NCBI RefSeq assembly: GCF_014646135.1
Contig: NZ_BMMW01000006.1
Coordinates: forward strand, 1 to 64,000
Direction: 5' to 3'
Source of the DNA: Nocardia camponoti
GTDB lineage: Bacteria; Actinomycetota; Actinomycetes; Mycobacteriales; Mycobacteriaceae
Length of the DNA stretch: 64,000 nucleotides
Of the stretch, positions 26,338 to 34,755 are shown one piece after another. The position numbers and the translations under genes are program-made. Numbering within the stretch: position 1 is the first letter of the stretch; every line of letters starts with the position of its first letter. Below the pieces are notes generated by a model. It saw only the letters and a program-made list of their open reading frames with translations, was not told the origin of the DNA and did not search any database.

Positions 26338-26472
26338 ATGACCGATGCGATCCTGCAAACCCTGTCGAACAACTACTACGCGATCGCCGGGCTCGCGGTT
26401 TTCGCGCTGGATTCCGGTTTCACCATCGCCGCTCCCCTGCTGGCCAACATCCTCAGCTTCCTCAAGAGCTGA
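26338..26472 (+). CDS. 44-residue hydrophobic peptide, PorH/PorA-like partner
   Basis: A second tiny gene 39 nt after the first, with a textbook AGGAGG site 6 nt upstream of its ATG. The peptide is hydrophobic and lacks a signal sequence: MTDAILQTLSNNYYAIAG, then an alternating Ala/Leu/Phe stretch and a Lys-Ser end. The Asn-Asn-Tyr-Tyr position parallels the Asn-Tyr-Glu of the first peptide, so the two look like diverged paralogues. Ser and Thr residues that could carry mycolic acid esters, as on corynebacterial PorA/PorH, are present. The aldose epimerase gene starts one nucleotide after its stop, so they share a transcript. Confidence 0.6.
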   Translation: MTDAILQTLSNNYYAIAGLAVFALDSGFTIAAPLLANILSFLKS

Positions 26473-26473
26473 C

Positions 26474-27268
26474 GTGGCCGAGTCCGACCTCACGCTCCGC
26501 GCTGGCAACGCGGAGCTCATCATCGCGCCAAGCGACGGCGGCTCCCTGCACGGATTGCGCATCGACGGCACCGAATTGCTGCGCCAAGACCCCGGCACCG
26601 GCCAATTCGTCATGGCACCGTGGGCGGGCCGCCTCGGTTATGGCGAGTTCGAAGTCGACGGGCACACCTATCACCTGCCAACCAACAAGCCGCCGCACAG
26701 CATTCACGGCACCGCGCGCGACGGCACGTGGGAGGTGGTCGCGGTGTCGCCGACCACCGCGACGATCACGCATCAACTCACCGACCCGTGGCCGTTTCCC
26801 GGCACGGTCACCCAGAGCTTCACTCTCGCCGACGACAGCCTCGCGATGACGATGCGCATCACCGCGACCGAAGAACCCTTCCCCGCCCAAGGCGGCTGGC
26901 ACCCGTGGTTTTTGCGCGATGTCCCGCCTGCGAAGGGCCCGCTTGAACTGTCGTTCGACCCCGCGTGGCAGGAGGAACGCGGGCCCGACTACCTGCCGAC
27001 CGGCCGCCACATCCCGCCAACCGAACCGCCGTGGGACGACGATTTCGGCATGCCCGACGGTGCGCGCGCCACGCTCACCTGGCCAGGCTTCCTCGAACTC
27101 ACGATCACTAGCCCGGTGCACGACATGGTGGTGTGGACGCTGCCGGAGGAATCACTGTCAGTCGAACCGCAGTCAGGCCCACCGAACGGGCTCAACACCG
27201 ACCCGCGCATCGTCACGCCAACCGATCCCCTCGACGTGCGTGCCGAATGGCGTTGGCGGCGAAACTAG
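26474..27268 (+). CDS. Aldose 1-epimerase family protein
   Basis: A 264-residue beta-sandwich sugar mutarotase. Catalytic-type histidines are in HSIHGTARDGTW and GWHPWF, and the catalytic Glu is in SVEPQSGPPNGLN. The family interconverts alpha and beta anomers of aldoses. The GTG at 26474 follows the small-peptide stop codon by a single base. A shared transcript of a mutarotase with putative outer-membrane pore peptides would fit sugar uptake, which is an inference. No sugar transporter is adjacent. Confidence 0.88.
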   Translation: MAESDLTLRAGNAELIIAPSDGGSLHGLRIDGTELLRQDPGTGQFVMAPWAGRLGYGEFEVDGHTYHLPTNKPPHSIHGTARDGTWEVVAVSPTTATITHQLTDPWPFPGTVTQSFTLADDSLAMTMRITATEEPFPAQGGWHPWFLRDVPPAKGPLELSFDPAWQEERGPDYLPTGRHIPPTEPPWDDDFGMPDGARATLTWPGFLELTITSPVHDMVVWTLPEESLSVEPQSGPPNGLNTDPRIVTPTDPLDVRAEWRWRRN

Positions 27269-27277
27269 CTCCAAAAC

Positions 27278-27291
27278 TAGAACACGTTCCA
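27278..27291 (+). promoter_or_regulatory. KstR-like operator
   Basis: TAGAACACGTTCCA fits the consensus TNNAACNNGTTNNA of the mycobacterial cholesterol-catabolism repressor KstR at every fixed position. It lies 14 nt upstream of the GTG of the metal-dependent hydrolase gene. Confidence 0.55.
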
Positions 27292-27304
27292 TATCATCGG
27301 ATGG

Positions 27305-28225
27305 GTGACCGACCTTCACGTCCGCAAAATGGACTTCGCGTTCAAAGACCGACCCGTGCCGTTCTGTTGGAACCCGGCGAACCCGGCGTTCTCCTCGATG
27401 GCGAACGCGGTGTCGTTCCTGGCTATCGGCTTCGAAAAGATGATCGTCCAGCTCATCACCCAGGCGAAGCCGCTCATCACCGACCCGGAAGTGGCCGCCG
27501 AAGCCGACGCGTTCATGCGGCAGGAGGGCCAACACTCCACCGCGCACCGTCAGCATGTCCGGGCGCTGATCGACCGCTATCCCGGCTTGCAGGAAACCCT
27601 GGACGCGGTCGTCGCTGAATTCGACAAGCTCACCGCGAGCACCTCGGTGCGCTACCGACTCGCCTACACCGCCGACCTGGAAGCCACCTTCACCCCCGTT
27701 TTCAAGCTGATGCTCGACAACGAGGCCACACTGTTCGCGCCCGGCGACGACCGCGTCGCTTCGCTTTTCCTGTGGCATTTCGTCGAAGAGGTTGAGCATC
27801 GCAGTTCGGCGCTGATCATCTTCGATTCGGTGGTCAACTCCGGGCTCTATCGAATGCGCGTGGCGCCCTCGATCTTTCGCCACGTAATGAAGGTGATCCG
27901 CGTTGCATGCGCGGGCTTCAACGAGCACGTCCCCGTCGACGATCGGGAGGTCGACGCGCTGTCGATGTTCGCCACCTACCGATTGACGCAGTCGCTGCGC
28001 GGCTTGGTGCCCGGTCTCACGCGCGTCGACAACGGGACGAGCCCACGCGCGTTCGACGACCTGGGCCTGCGCGAACAGCTCGTCGCCCTGAATGGTGTTG
28101 TGCGCAGCCAGATTCCGGGGCACAACCCAGCGAACGAAGTGCTGCCCGCGCTAGCCGAAGAGTGGTTCCGGCGCTATGACGCAGGCTACGACGTGACCCG
28201 CTGGTACACGGCAGCGGAGGCGTGA
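27305..28225 (+). CDS. Predicted metal-dependent hydrolase (PF10118-type, ferritin-like)
   Basis: A 306-residue, mostly helical soluble protein. Glu and His pairs are placed as in di-metal helical bundles: EGQHSTAHRQH (near residue 75) and FVEEVEHRSSA (near residue 160). The group is annotated as predicted metal-dependent hydrolase, and members are often found near lipid and steroid genes in mycolata. A KstR-type box just upstream suggests a link with sterol or lipid catabolism. GTG start at 27305. Its last codon overlaps the start of the following membrane protein gene, so the two are coupled. The reaction is unknown. Confidence 0.8.
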   Translation: MTDLHVRKMDFAFKDRPVPFCWNPANPAFSSMANAVSFLAIGFEKMIVQLITQAKPLITDPEVAAEADAFMRQEGQHSTAHRQHVRALIDRYPGLQETLDAVVAEFDKLTASTSVRYRLAYTADLEATFTPVFKLMLDNEATLFAPGDDRVASLFLWHFVEEVEHRSSALIIFDSVVNSGLYRMRVAPSIFRHVMKVIRVACAGFNEHVPVDDREVDALSMFATYRLTQSLRGLVPGLTRVDNGTSPRAFDDLGLREQLVALNGVVRSQIPGHNPANEVLPALAEEWFRRYDAGYDVTRWYTAAEA

Positions 28226-29361
28226 TGGCACCCGAGTGCACCACCACGTTCGCCGAACTTGCCGCGCGCCTTGGGTTTTCGTGTGGCGAGGCAGGCGGTC
28301 TTGTCGAGTTTCGCAATCCCGCGACCCTGGAGAACGCGACGCTGCCGATCCTCGAAGTCACCGTCGTCGTTGGCGCGGTCCTCGCGCTGATTTTCGCGAT
28401 TCAACGACTACGCAAGCAGCACGACCCCACCGATCTTGTTGTCTGGTTCGGTGCGCTCGCCTACCTCTTCGTCATCGAACCCCCGCTGTACTTCCCCGCC
28501 GCGTTCGGTCTCGACGGCCACGTCGACACGATGTTCGCCCACAACGTGTTCACGGTCGAATTCCTGTGGGGCCGTTTGCCCTTGTACATCGTGGCGATTT
28601 ACCCGTTCATGGCGACGCTCGCGTTCGGCCTCGTCCGCTCGCTCGGGATCTTCGAGCGCTACGGCACCCTGATCGGCGCGGCGTGCGTCGGCTTCGTCCA
28701 CCACGCGTTCTACGAAATCTTCGATCACCTTGGGCCGCAACTGCGGTGGTGGGAGTGGACCCTCGATAACCCGCTCAATCAGCCGATGCTCGACTCGGTG
28801 CCGATGGGCAGCGTCGTGGTTTTCGCCGCACTGTGGCCGATGTCGTTGGCGTGGTGCGTGCAGTTCTTTGTTGGCCGACACGTCGCGACCAAACAGTTCA
28901 GCGCTATCGAGATCACCTGGCGCACCATCGTTGTCGGCTTCGCCGCTTCGCTCGGCACGTTCCTGCTTCCGCTCCCCGCGACGGTGCTCGGCTACCGCAG
29001 CGACACCGTGCGCGGCGCACTGTACGCCGCTGAGCTGGCGATCTTGTCGGCGGTCGCGGTGTACGCGCTCGTCGCGCAATGGCGACGAGTGCGTGCTGGC
29101 GCCGAGCGCCCGACGTATACGAACCGCATCGTCGGGTGGTACGGCGTCGCGTATGTGGTTGTGCTAGCTGGACTTTGGTTGTTCGCGCTCCCCGACTACC
29201 TCACCGCGCACAACGGCACCACCATCGACGGCGACCCGGTTGGCAACCTCATCTACACCGCAGCCTGCTTCGCCGTCGCCGCGCTGACCATCGCGGCGAC
29301 GTTCACCGCGAAACCTAGCTCGGTTTCCGTGGCCACTGCCGCCCGCTCGCAGCCAGCGTAG
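28225..29361 (+). CDS. Uncharacterised polytopic membrane protein
   Basis: A 378-residue protein with an N-terminal extracytoplasmic stretch containing two Cys (ECTTTFAELAARLGFSC) followed by about nine hydrophobic helices. Conserved-looking polar motifs include HNVFTVEFLWGRLPLY, GFVHHAFYEIFDHLGPQLRWWEW and WYGVAYVVVLAG. I do not recognise a family with confidence. The start is at GTG 28222 or ATG 28225, overlapping the metal-dependent hydrolase stop, so it is probably in the same putative KstR-controlled unit. Its 3' end overlaps the convergent MHYT gene by 47 nt. Confidence 0.75.
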   Translation: MAPECTTTFAELAARLGFSCGEAGGLVEFRNPATLENATLPILEVTVVVGAVLALIFAIQRLRKQHDPTDLVVWFGALAYLFVIEPPLYFPAAFGLDGHVDTMFAHNVFTVEFLWGRLPLYIVAIYPFMATLAFGLVRSLGIFERYGTLIGAACVGFVHHAFYEIFDHLGPQLRWWEWTLDNPLNQPMLDSVPMGSVVVFAALWPMSLAWCVQFFVGRHVATKQFSAIEITWRTIVVGFAASLGTFLLPLPATVLGYRSDTVRGALYAAELAILSAVAVYALVAQWRRVRAGAERPTYTNRIVGWYGVAYVVVLAGLWLFALPDYLTAHNGTTIDGDPVGNLIYTAACFAVAALTIAATFTAKPSSVSVATAARSQPA

Positions 29362-30145
29362 CCGGGTCGGTTGTCCGCAACGCGTTCGGCGAACCGGCGC
29401 TGGCGACCGGCGCGACAGTGTTGCCACGCACCTCCAACTCCGCGAGCCCAACAACAACGAACAACGCCATGACAACCAGTGCGACACATGTGATGAGCGG
29501 CGTGAGCAACTCGACGGGTGCCGCACCCGACGGCGATCCGGCGTGATGGTCGGGGTAGGCCGACATCGCCGCCATCGCCGTGTAGTGCATCCCGTTTACC
29601 GCCAACGCCATGATCAGCGAAGCGATCACCGAGGTGACCAGCGAGCGGATATTGAGCATGAACCACAGGGCCGCGGTGGCCGCGACGACCGCGATCACCA
29701 GCGACAACGCGACCATCGGCGCCGCGTAGGTGATACGCGCGCCGGTGTGCATCGCGGACATGCCCAGGTAGTGCATGGCCGCGACGCCCAAGCCGGTGGT
29801 CGCGCCGCCGAGCGCCAACCGCGACCAGCCGCGATCGCCGCTGGTGACAATCCAGAGCCCAAGGAACACGATCACCACCGCGACGATCGCGCTGAGCAAG
29901 GTAATGCCCATGTCGTAGTGGACAACTGACCCGTTGATGGTGAACCCGAGCATCGCGGTGAAGTGCATGACCCAGATCCCGGTTCCGCCTAGCGCGACCG
30001 CGGCGGCGGCGAGCCAGCCCAGGTTTAGTCGCGCGGTTTCGGCGTGAAACGCGCACCGCAAACCCAGCAATGACCCGATGAACGAGATGCCGTAGGCCAG
30101 TGCGGGATTGATCAAGCCATGACTGAAGTGGTCGAGTGGCAACAC
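29315..30145 (-). CDS. MHYT-domain membrane sensor protein
   Basis: A 276-residue protein with seven hydrophobic segments. It carries the three repeated MHYT signatures: MHFTAML, MHYLGMSAM and MHYTAMAAM. MHYT domains are proposed to bind copper near the outer membrane face and to sense oxygen, CO or NO. Usually they are attached to GGDEF/EAL output domains; this protein has none and ends in a short hydrophilic tail. It stands alone, and an AT-rich region lies upstream. Confidence 0.9.
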   Translation of the reverse strand: MLPLDHFSHGLINPALAYGISFIGSLLGLRCAFHAETARLNLGWLAAAAVALGGTGIWVMHFTAMLGFTINGSVVHYDMGITLLSAIVAVVIVFLGLWIVTSGDRGWSRLALGGATTGLGVAAMHYLGMSAMHTGARITYAAPMVALSLVIAVVAATAALWFMLNIRSLVTSVIASLIMALAVNGMHYTAMAAMSAYPDHHAGSPSGAAPVELLTPLITCVALVVMALFVVVGLAELEVRGNTVAPVASAGSPNALRTTDPATLAASGRQWPRKPS

Positions 30146-30649
30146 GGTGGCGACGATAGTTCACTTTCGGCCACCGCGGCTAAAGACGGGTCATTCCGAT
30201 AATGTGACCAAATTGCATTTCGAATCAAGGGAATTGAAATCCTCGGTTTTATATTGCGCTATGTGGGCCACCAAACGGCCCAGGCGAGCGACAACATCGC
30301 CGGTCAGGCGAAGATCCCGACGTTGACCCCTCTTCGGATCGCGGCTGTCCGAAAGAAAAGCAACGGAAAGTAATTGGTATTGACAAGCGAGATTAGTCAA
30401 GGCCACTAGTCCGGTGAGCAGAAAATGATTTCCGTGATCGCCCCGGGTTTGAACCCCATCGTGGCAACACCCTAGGAATCACCCCGCACCTCGCGAACAA
30501 CATGATCGCGGGAGGCACCGACGCGAATCCCGTTCCGCACGCAGACAACCCGTAGCCACCGTAGTGGTGCCGTGAACGGCGCATGAACACATGTTTCATG
30601 ATTGCTGCCCCCGTGGACAGTTGGTTCAAGACGGCTTTATGTTCGGTCG
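30146..30649. other. 504-nt intergenic region between MHYT and HAD genes
   Basis: The part from about 30185 to 30440 is clearly richer in A+T than anything else nearby and holds no gene with a credible start. GGGTTTGAACCC at 30446-30457 is a short palindrome. A near-palindrome CATGAACACATGTTTCATG (30582-30600) lies 50 nt before the HAD gene and could be an operator for the transport operon. A -10-like TTATGT sits at about 30637-30642. No tRNA fold could be built. Confidence 0.5.
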
Positions 30650-31336
30650 GTGACCGCGACTCTCCTCCTCGATTTCGACGGCACCGTATGCGTCGGCGAC
30701 GATCCTGTCTGGAGCTATGCGGGCCATGTTGGCGACCTCGTCGACCGTGACGTCGCCCGCGCGATCGACGATGGACTGCGCGATTACCTTGCCGGGCACC
30801 ATGATTCGCGGTTCGCCGACGGTTACCAAGCCGTCCAGGCACTCGCGGGCGACTTACTGAGCCCCGCTGAGCTACAAGAGGCTTACCTCGCGAGCCGAAT
30901 CGACCTCGCCGCAGGCAAATTGGTCGTCGCCGCCCCGCGCGGCCTCGCGGATTTCCTCGCCGCTACGTCGGCGCGCAAGGTGCTCGTGACCAACTCCCCC
31001 CGCATCGGCATCGACGAAACTCTCAGCGCGATCGGCCTTGTCGGCGTTTTCGACGAGATCATCACCGACGCGGGCAAACCCGATGGCCTCGACCCCATCG
31101 TCGAGACCATCCTCGACGGCGCCGATGCGGCAACGCTGCTTTCCATCGGCGACATCTGGCGCAACGACCTACGTGGGCCCCACGAAATGGGTTGCGCCAC
31201 CGCCTATATCGATCGTTTTGGCCGGGGCGACGGTGCCCCCGACATGTCCGCGCCCGACTTCCCCGGGCTCTACTCCCCGATCTCACAGTGGCTCGAACAA
31301 AGAGAGAACGATGAGCACGAAACACCGCATCTTTAG
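30650..31336 (+). CDS. HAD-superfamily phosphohydrolase
   Basis: A 228-residue protein with the HAD motifs in order: DFDGTVC (motif I, nucleophile Asp at residue 8), LVTNS (motif II), a Lys in DAGKPDGLDP (motif III) and SIGDIWRNDLRG (motif IV). A helical cap lies between motifs I and II. The GTG at 30650 is chosen because the protein begins right at the first strand. Its end overlaps the start of the phosphonate-binding lipoprotein by 26 nt, so it is the first gene of the transport operon. It may release phosphate from the imported compound, but there is no residue pattern proving a phosphonatase. Confidence 0.85.
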   Translation: MTATLLLDFDGTVCVGDDPVWSYAGHVGDLVDRDVARAIDDGLRDYLAGHHDSRFADGYQAVQALAGDLLSPAELQEAYLASRIDLAAGKLVVAAPRGLADFLAATSARKVLVTNSPRIGIDETLSAIGLVGVFDEIITDAGKPDGLDPIVETILDGADAATLLSIGDIWRNDLRGPHEMGCATAYIDRFGRGDGAPDMSAPDFPGLYSPISQWLEQRENDEHETPHL

Positions 31337-32321
31337 CCTGGTCACGGCGTTGTCAGTGGCCCCGATGCTGCTCACCGGCTGTGGCGCGTCCGACGACACC
31401 GCCGCGCCCGCCGACCCCAACGCGGCGTGCGTTGGCAAGTCCGACGCCGCCGCCCCAGCCCCGACCAAGCTCACCCTCGCGCTCGTCCCGTCCGGCGACG
31501 CGAACAAGCTCGTACAGACGGTGAAGCCACTTGAGGAAGCGCTCACGCAGCGTCTCGGCATCCCGGTCAAGGGGGTAATCACCCAGGACTATCAGGCTGC
31601 TGTCGAAGCGATCGGTGCTGGTCAGGCGCAGATCGGCATGCTGCCGCCGCTGCAGATGGTCCAGGCGTGCGACCGATACCAGGCCGTCCCCGCGCTGCAG
31701 AGCACCCGCGCAGGCAAGATCACCTACGCCGCGCAGTTCTACACCAACAACCCGGCCAAGTACTGCGCCGATACCCCCGCGCCCGGCGCGAAGGGTCTGC
31801 TTTTCTGTAACGGCACCGCCGACGGCAACGGGCCAAAGGGTCTCGATCAGATCGCCAAGGTCAAGGGCGCGAAGATGGTGTCGCTTGAGTCGGCATCGTC
31901 GGCTGGCTACATCTACCCGTCGGCGGCATTGAAGGCGGTTGGCGTCGACATCAAGAAGGACACCGAGCTCACCCAGGTCGGCGGGCACCCGGCTGCGGTC
32001 GCCGCCGCGCTCAAGGGCGACGCCGAGGTTGGCGTTTCGTACTGGGACGCGCGTCAGTCGCTGCTCAAGGACAGCCCCGAGGTCACCGCGAAGCTTGTCG
32101 TTTTCGCGTTGACGAAGGAAATCCCCAACGACGGCGTCTCGATCACCAGCAAGCTCAACCCCGAGTGGCAGAACAAAATCAAGCAGGCGTTGCTCGACTA
32201 CGCGGGCACCGACGAGGGCGTCAAGGCGCTGAACGCGATTTACCAGATCACGGGGCTCAAGCCCGCTGACCCGGTCGCGTTGCAGGCGGCGAAGGTGACC
32301 GCGGATTCGGTTGGGCGCTAA
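31311..32321 (+). CDS. phnD: Phosphonate/phosphite-type ABC transporter substrate-binding lipoprotein
   Basis: A 336-residue secreted lipoprotein. The signal peptide ends in the lipobox LLTGC (Cys24), followed by an Ala/Pro/Asp-rich linker. The binding fold has PhnD hallmarks: LALVPSGDANKLV, the residues around QDYQAAVEAIGAGQAQIGMLPP, and SASSAGYIYPSAAL for anion binding. It captures a phosphonate, phosphite or similar oxyanion at the cell surface and delivers it to the permeases encoded next. The ATG at 31311 has GAGAGAACG upstream. Unusual are four Cys in the mature part, two of which could pair. Confidence 0.9.
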   Translation: MSTKHRIFSLVTALSVAPMLLTGCGASDDTAAPADPNAACVGKSDAAAPAPTKLTLALVPSGDANKLVQTVKPLEEALTQRLGIPVKGVITQDYQAAVEAIGAGQAQIGMLPPLQMVQACDRYQAVPALQSTRAGKITYAAQFYTNNPAKYCADTPAPGAKGLLFCNGTADGNGPKGLDQIAKVKGAKMVSLESASSAGYIYPSAALKAVGVDIKKDTELTQVGGHPAAVAAALKGDAEVGVSYWDARQSLLKDSPEVTAKLVVFALTKEIPNDGVSITSKLNPEWQNKIKQALLDYAGTDEGVKALNAIYQITGLKPADPVALQAAKVTADSVGR

Positions 32322-32324
32322 CGC

Positions 32325-33149
32325 ATGACGAATCGACAGCAGCCAGTCGCGCCCGCCGGGGTGGTGCTGGACAACGTTTCGGTGCGCTACCCCAACGGTG
32401 TCGTCGGGCTCGATCAGGTTTCGCTGTCGATCGCGCCGGGCGAGTTGGTCGCGGTTGTCGGGTTGTCCGGTGCGGGTAAGTCGACATTGATTCGCGCGAT
32501 CAATGGGCTCGTTCCGGTGACCGACGGTGCCATCACCGTTGGTCACCGTGAGTTGCGTTCTGCCTCGGGAACGGTGTTGCGCGGCAAGGAATTACGCGCG
32601 TTACGTGCCGAAGTAGGCATGATTTTCCAGAGCTTCAACCTAGCTGGGCGCACCTCGGTGCTCAACAACGTGCTGATGGGGCGGCTCTATCACACGCCGT
32701 TGTGGCGCAGCGTGATTGGCGCGTGGCGCTCCGGCGACGTTGAGCTGGCGATGCAAGCGCTGGAGCGCGTCGAGATTGTCGCCAAGGCGTATGAGAAGGC
32801 CGCGAATCTCTCTGGTGGACAACAACAACGGGTCGCGATCGCCCGCACGCTCGCCCAGAGTCCGCAGGTGATTCTCGCCGACGAACCCGTCGCTTCGCTC
32901 GATCCGCCGACGTCGCATGTGGTGATGCGCGATTTGCAACGCATCAACGCCGAGCTAGGGATCACCGTGGTGATCAACCTGCACTTCCTCGACCTAGCCC
33001 GCGAATATGGGCAACGGTTGATCGGATTGCGTGCGGGCAGAGTGGTTTTCGACGGGCCGGGTAGCGACGCTGATGAGTCGGTTTTCGAACGGATCTACGG
33101 TCGGTCGCTCACCGGCGAGGACGTGATGGACGCGAAAGCGGCGCTATGA
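32325..33149 (+). CDS. phnC: Phosphonate-type ABC transporter ATPase
   Basis: A 274-residue ATPase energising import. Walker A is GLSGAGKST (near residue 48), the Q-loop is in MIFQSFNLAGR, the ABC signature is LSGGQQQR and Walker B is VILADEPVASLDP. The spacing and the NVLMGRL motif after the Q-loop are typical of PhnC. It starts 3 nt after the phnD stop and overlaps the first permease gene by 4 nt. Confidence 0.95.
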   Translation: MTNRQQPVAPAGVVLDNVSVRYPNGVVGLDQVSLSIAPGELVAVVGLSGAGKSTLIRAINGLVPVTDGAITVGHRELRSASGTVLRGKELRALRAEVGMIFQSFNLAGRTSVLNNVLMGRLYHTPLWRSVIGAWRSGDVELAMQALERVEIVAKAYEKAANLSGGQQQRVAIARTLAQSPQVILADEPVASLDPPTSHVVMRDLQRINAELGITVVINLHFLDLAREYGQRLIGLRAGRVVFDGPGSDADESVFERIYGRSLTGEDVMDAKAAL

Positions 33150-33934
33150 CAACAGTTTCGCGTCCGACTAAGCCGCGCACGGCATGGCGACTGTGGTTGA
33201 TCGCCGCCGTGCTCGCCGCGATCACCTGGTTGACCTGGCATGACGTGGGCGGCAACCTCACCGACATCGTCGCCAATTGGCGCAACGGTGCCGACAAGAT
33301 CATCGCCCTCACGCAGCCCGACTACGCGTTCTTCCCGCACACGGTGGGGCCGCTGCTGGAAACGTTGCGAATGGCGGTGATCGCGACGGCGGTCAGCGCG
33401 GCGATCGCGTTCCCACTCAGTTTCCTCGCCTCCCGCGCGACGAACCCGTCGGGGCCACTGCTCGGCACAGTGCGCACGGTCATGAATGTCGCGCGGGCCA
33501 TACCTGACCTGTTGTCGGCCGCGGTGCTGGTCTCAATGGTCGGAATCGGCGCGCTCCCAGGCATTTTGGCGCTCATCCTGTTTGATGTCGCGATCGTGGT
33601 GAAGTTGATTTCCGAAGCACTCGACGCCGCCGATCTTGGACCACAGGAGGCCGCGATCGCGACCGGCGCGACCTATCTGGAAGCCAACCGCGCGGCGATT
33701 GTCCCGGCGATCGTGCCCGCGTTTATCGCGCAGACGCTGTATGTGCTTGAACTGAACGTGCGCGCGTCGTCGGTACTTGGCCTGGTTGGCGCGGGCGGGC
33801 TCGGCATGCTCATCGACGAGGTGCGCAGCTTCTACCGGTACCACCAGCTTTCGCTGATCATTCTGGAGATCCTGATCGTCGTCGTGGTGATCGAGACCGT
33901 GTCGACGATGGTGCGAAAGAGGTTGCTCGCATGA
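33146..33934 (+). CDS. phnE: Phosphonate-type ABC transporter permease 1
   Basis: A 262-residue membrane protein with about six helices and the inner-membrane-component motif EALDAADLGPQEAAIATGATYLEA that contacts the ATPase. The C-terminal LNVRASSVLGLVGAGGLG stretch is a PhnE hallmark. It overlaps both neighbouring genes by 4 nt. Confidence 0.93.
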   Translation: MTTVSRPTKPRTAWRLWLIAAVLAAITWLTWHDVGGNLTDIVANWRNGADKIIALTQPDYAFFPHTVGPLLETLRMAVIATAVSAAIAFPLSFLASRATNPSGPLLGTVRTVMNVARAIPDLLSAAVLVSMVGIGALPGILALILFDVAIVVKLISEALDAADLGPQEAAIATGATYLEANRAAIVPAIVPAFIAQTLYVLELNVRASSVLGLVGAGGLGMLIDEVRSFYRYHQLSLIILEILIVVVVIETVSTMVRKRLLA

Positions 33935-34755
33935 GTGTTGCTGTCGCACACGCTGTTTCGGTTGCGGTTCGGCCCAAAAAGCCCCGCAGGCTCGGGGTGC
34001 GGGTGCTGTGGGTGGCGATCACCGCCGTCGTGATCGGCGCGACGATGAGCGCCCACATCAAATGGGACCGGCTCGCCGACTTCCCCGCCAGCCTGGTTCG
34101 GTACCTGCGGCTAATGTTCCTGCCGCCGGATTGGGCGTCGTTCGGTCAAGCACTGACCGCGACTATCGAGTCCGTCGAAATGGCCTGGCTTGGCACAGTT
34201 TTGGGCATCGTCGTCTCGTTTCCGCTGTCGTTTTTGGCGGCGAGCGGGGTAGCACCACGCTGGGTCCGGCTGCCCATGCGTGGACTGTTCGGACTGCTGC
34301 GCGCGGTGCCCGAGGTCGTGATCGCGATCATCATTTTGTCGGTCACCGGGCTCACGCCGTTCACCGGTGCGCTGGCAATCGGCATCGGATCCATTGGCAC
34401 ACTTGGTAAATGGGGCTACGAGTCCATTGAGAATGCCGAGCGTGGGCCGATGGTCGCCGCGCTCACCTGTGGCGCTTCGCCGGTGCAGGTGATGCGGTGG
34501 GGACTGTGGCCAACGGTCGCGCCCGAGGTTTTCGCGTTCTGGCTGTACCGCTTTGAGATCAACGTGCGCGCTTCGGCGGTGCTTGGGCTCATCGGCGCGG
34601 GCGGAATCGGGTCGATGCTTGTGCAGAACGTGCAGTATCGGAATTGGTCGACGGTCGGGATGCTGTTTATCGTTGTCGTCGTGGTGACGATGATGATCGA
34701 CGGCGTTTCCGGACGCATCCGCACCAAGATCGTCACCGGGCGGTGGCGCGGGTGA
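33931..34755 (+). CDS. phnE: Phosphonate-type ABC transporter permease 2
   Basis: A 274-residue second PhnE-type permease with the coupling motif YESIENAERGPMVAALTCGA and the family hallmark INVRASAVLGLIGAGGIGS. Two different permeases imply a heterodimeric channel, as in several actinobacterial phosphonate and phosphite transporters. It overlaps permease 1 by 4 nt, and its stop overlaps the regulator start as GTGA. Confidence 0.93.
   Translation: MSVAVAHAVSVAVRPKKPRRLGVRVLWVAITAVVIGATMSAHIKWDRLADFPASLVRYLRLMFLPPDWASFGQALTATIESVEMAWLGTVLGIVVSFPLSFLAASGVAPRWVRLPMRGLFGLLRAVPEVVIAIIILSVTGLTPFTGALAIGIGSIGTLGKWGYESIENAERGPMVAALTCGASPVQVMRWGLWPTVAPEVFAFWLYRFEINVRASAVLGLIGAGGIGSMLVQNVQYRNWSTVGMLFIVVVVVTMMIDGVSGRIRTKIVTGRWRG

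Noticed and set aside
30191..30406. A 71-codon minus-strand frame in the AT-rich gap
   Set aside because: It begins at a GTG without a ribosome-binding site, and its composition and sequence resemble no known protein; it is kept only as part of the intergenic description.
30440..30470. tRNA-like T-arm around GGGTTTGAACCC
   Set aside because: On neither strand can a 5-bp T-stem be formed around a TTC loop, and no acceptor, D or anticodon stems fit; it is a simple palindrome.
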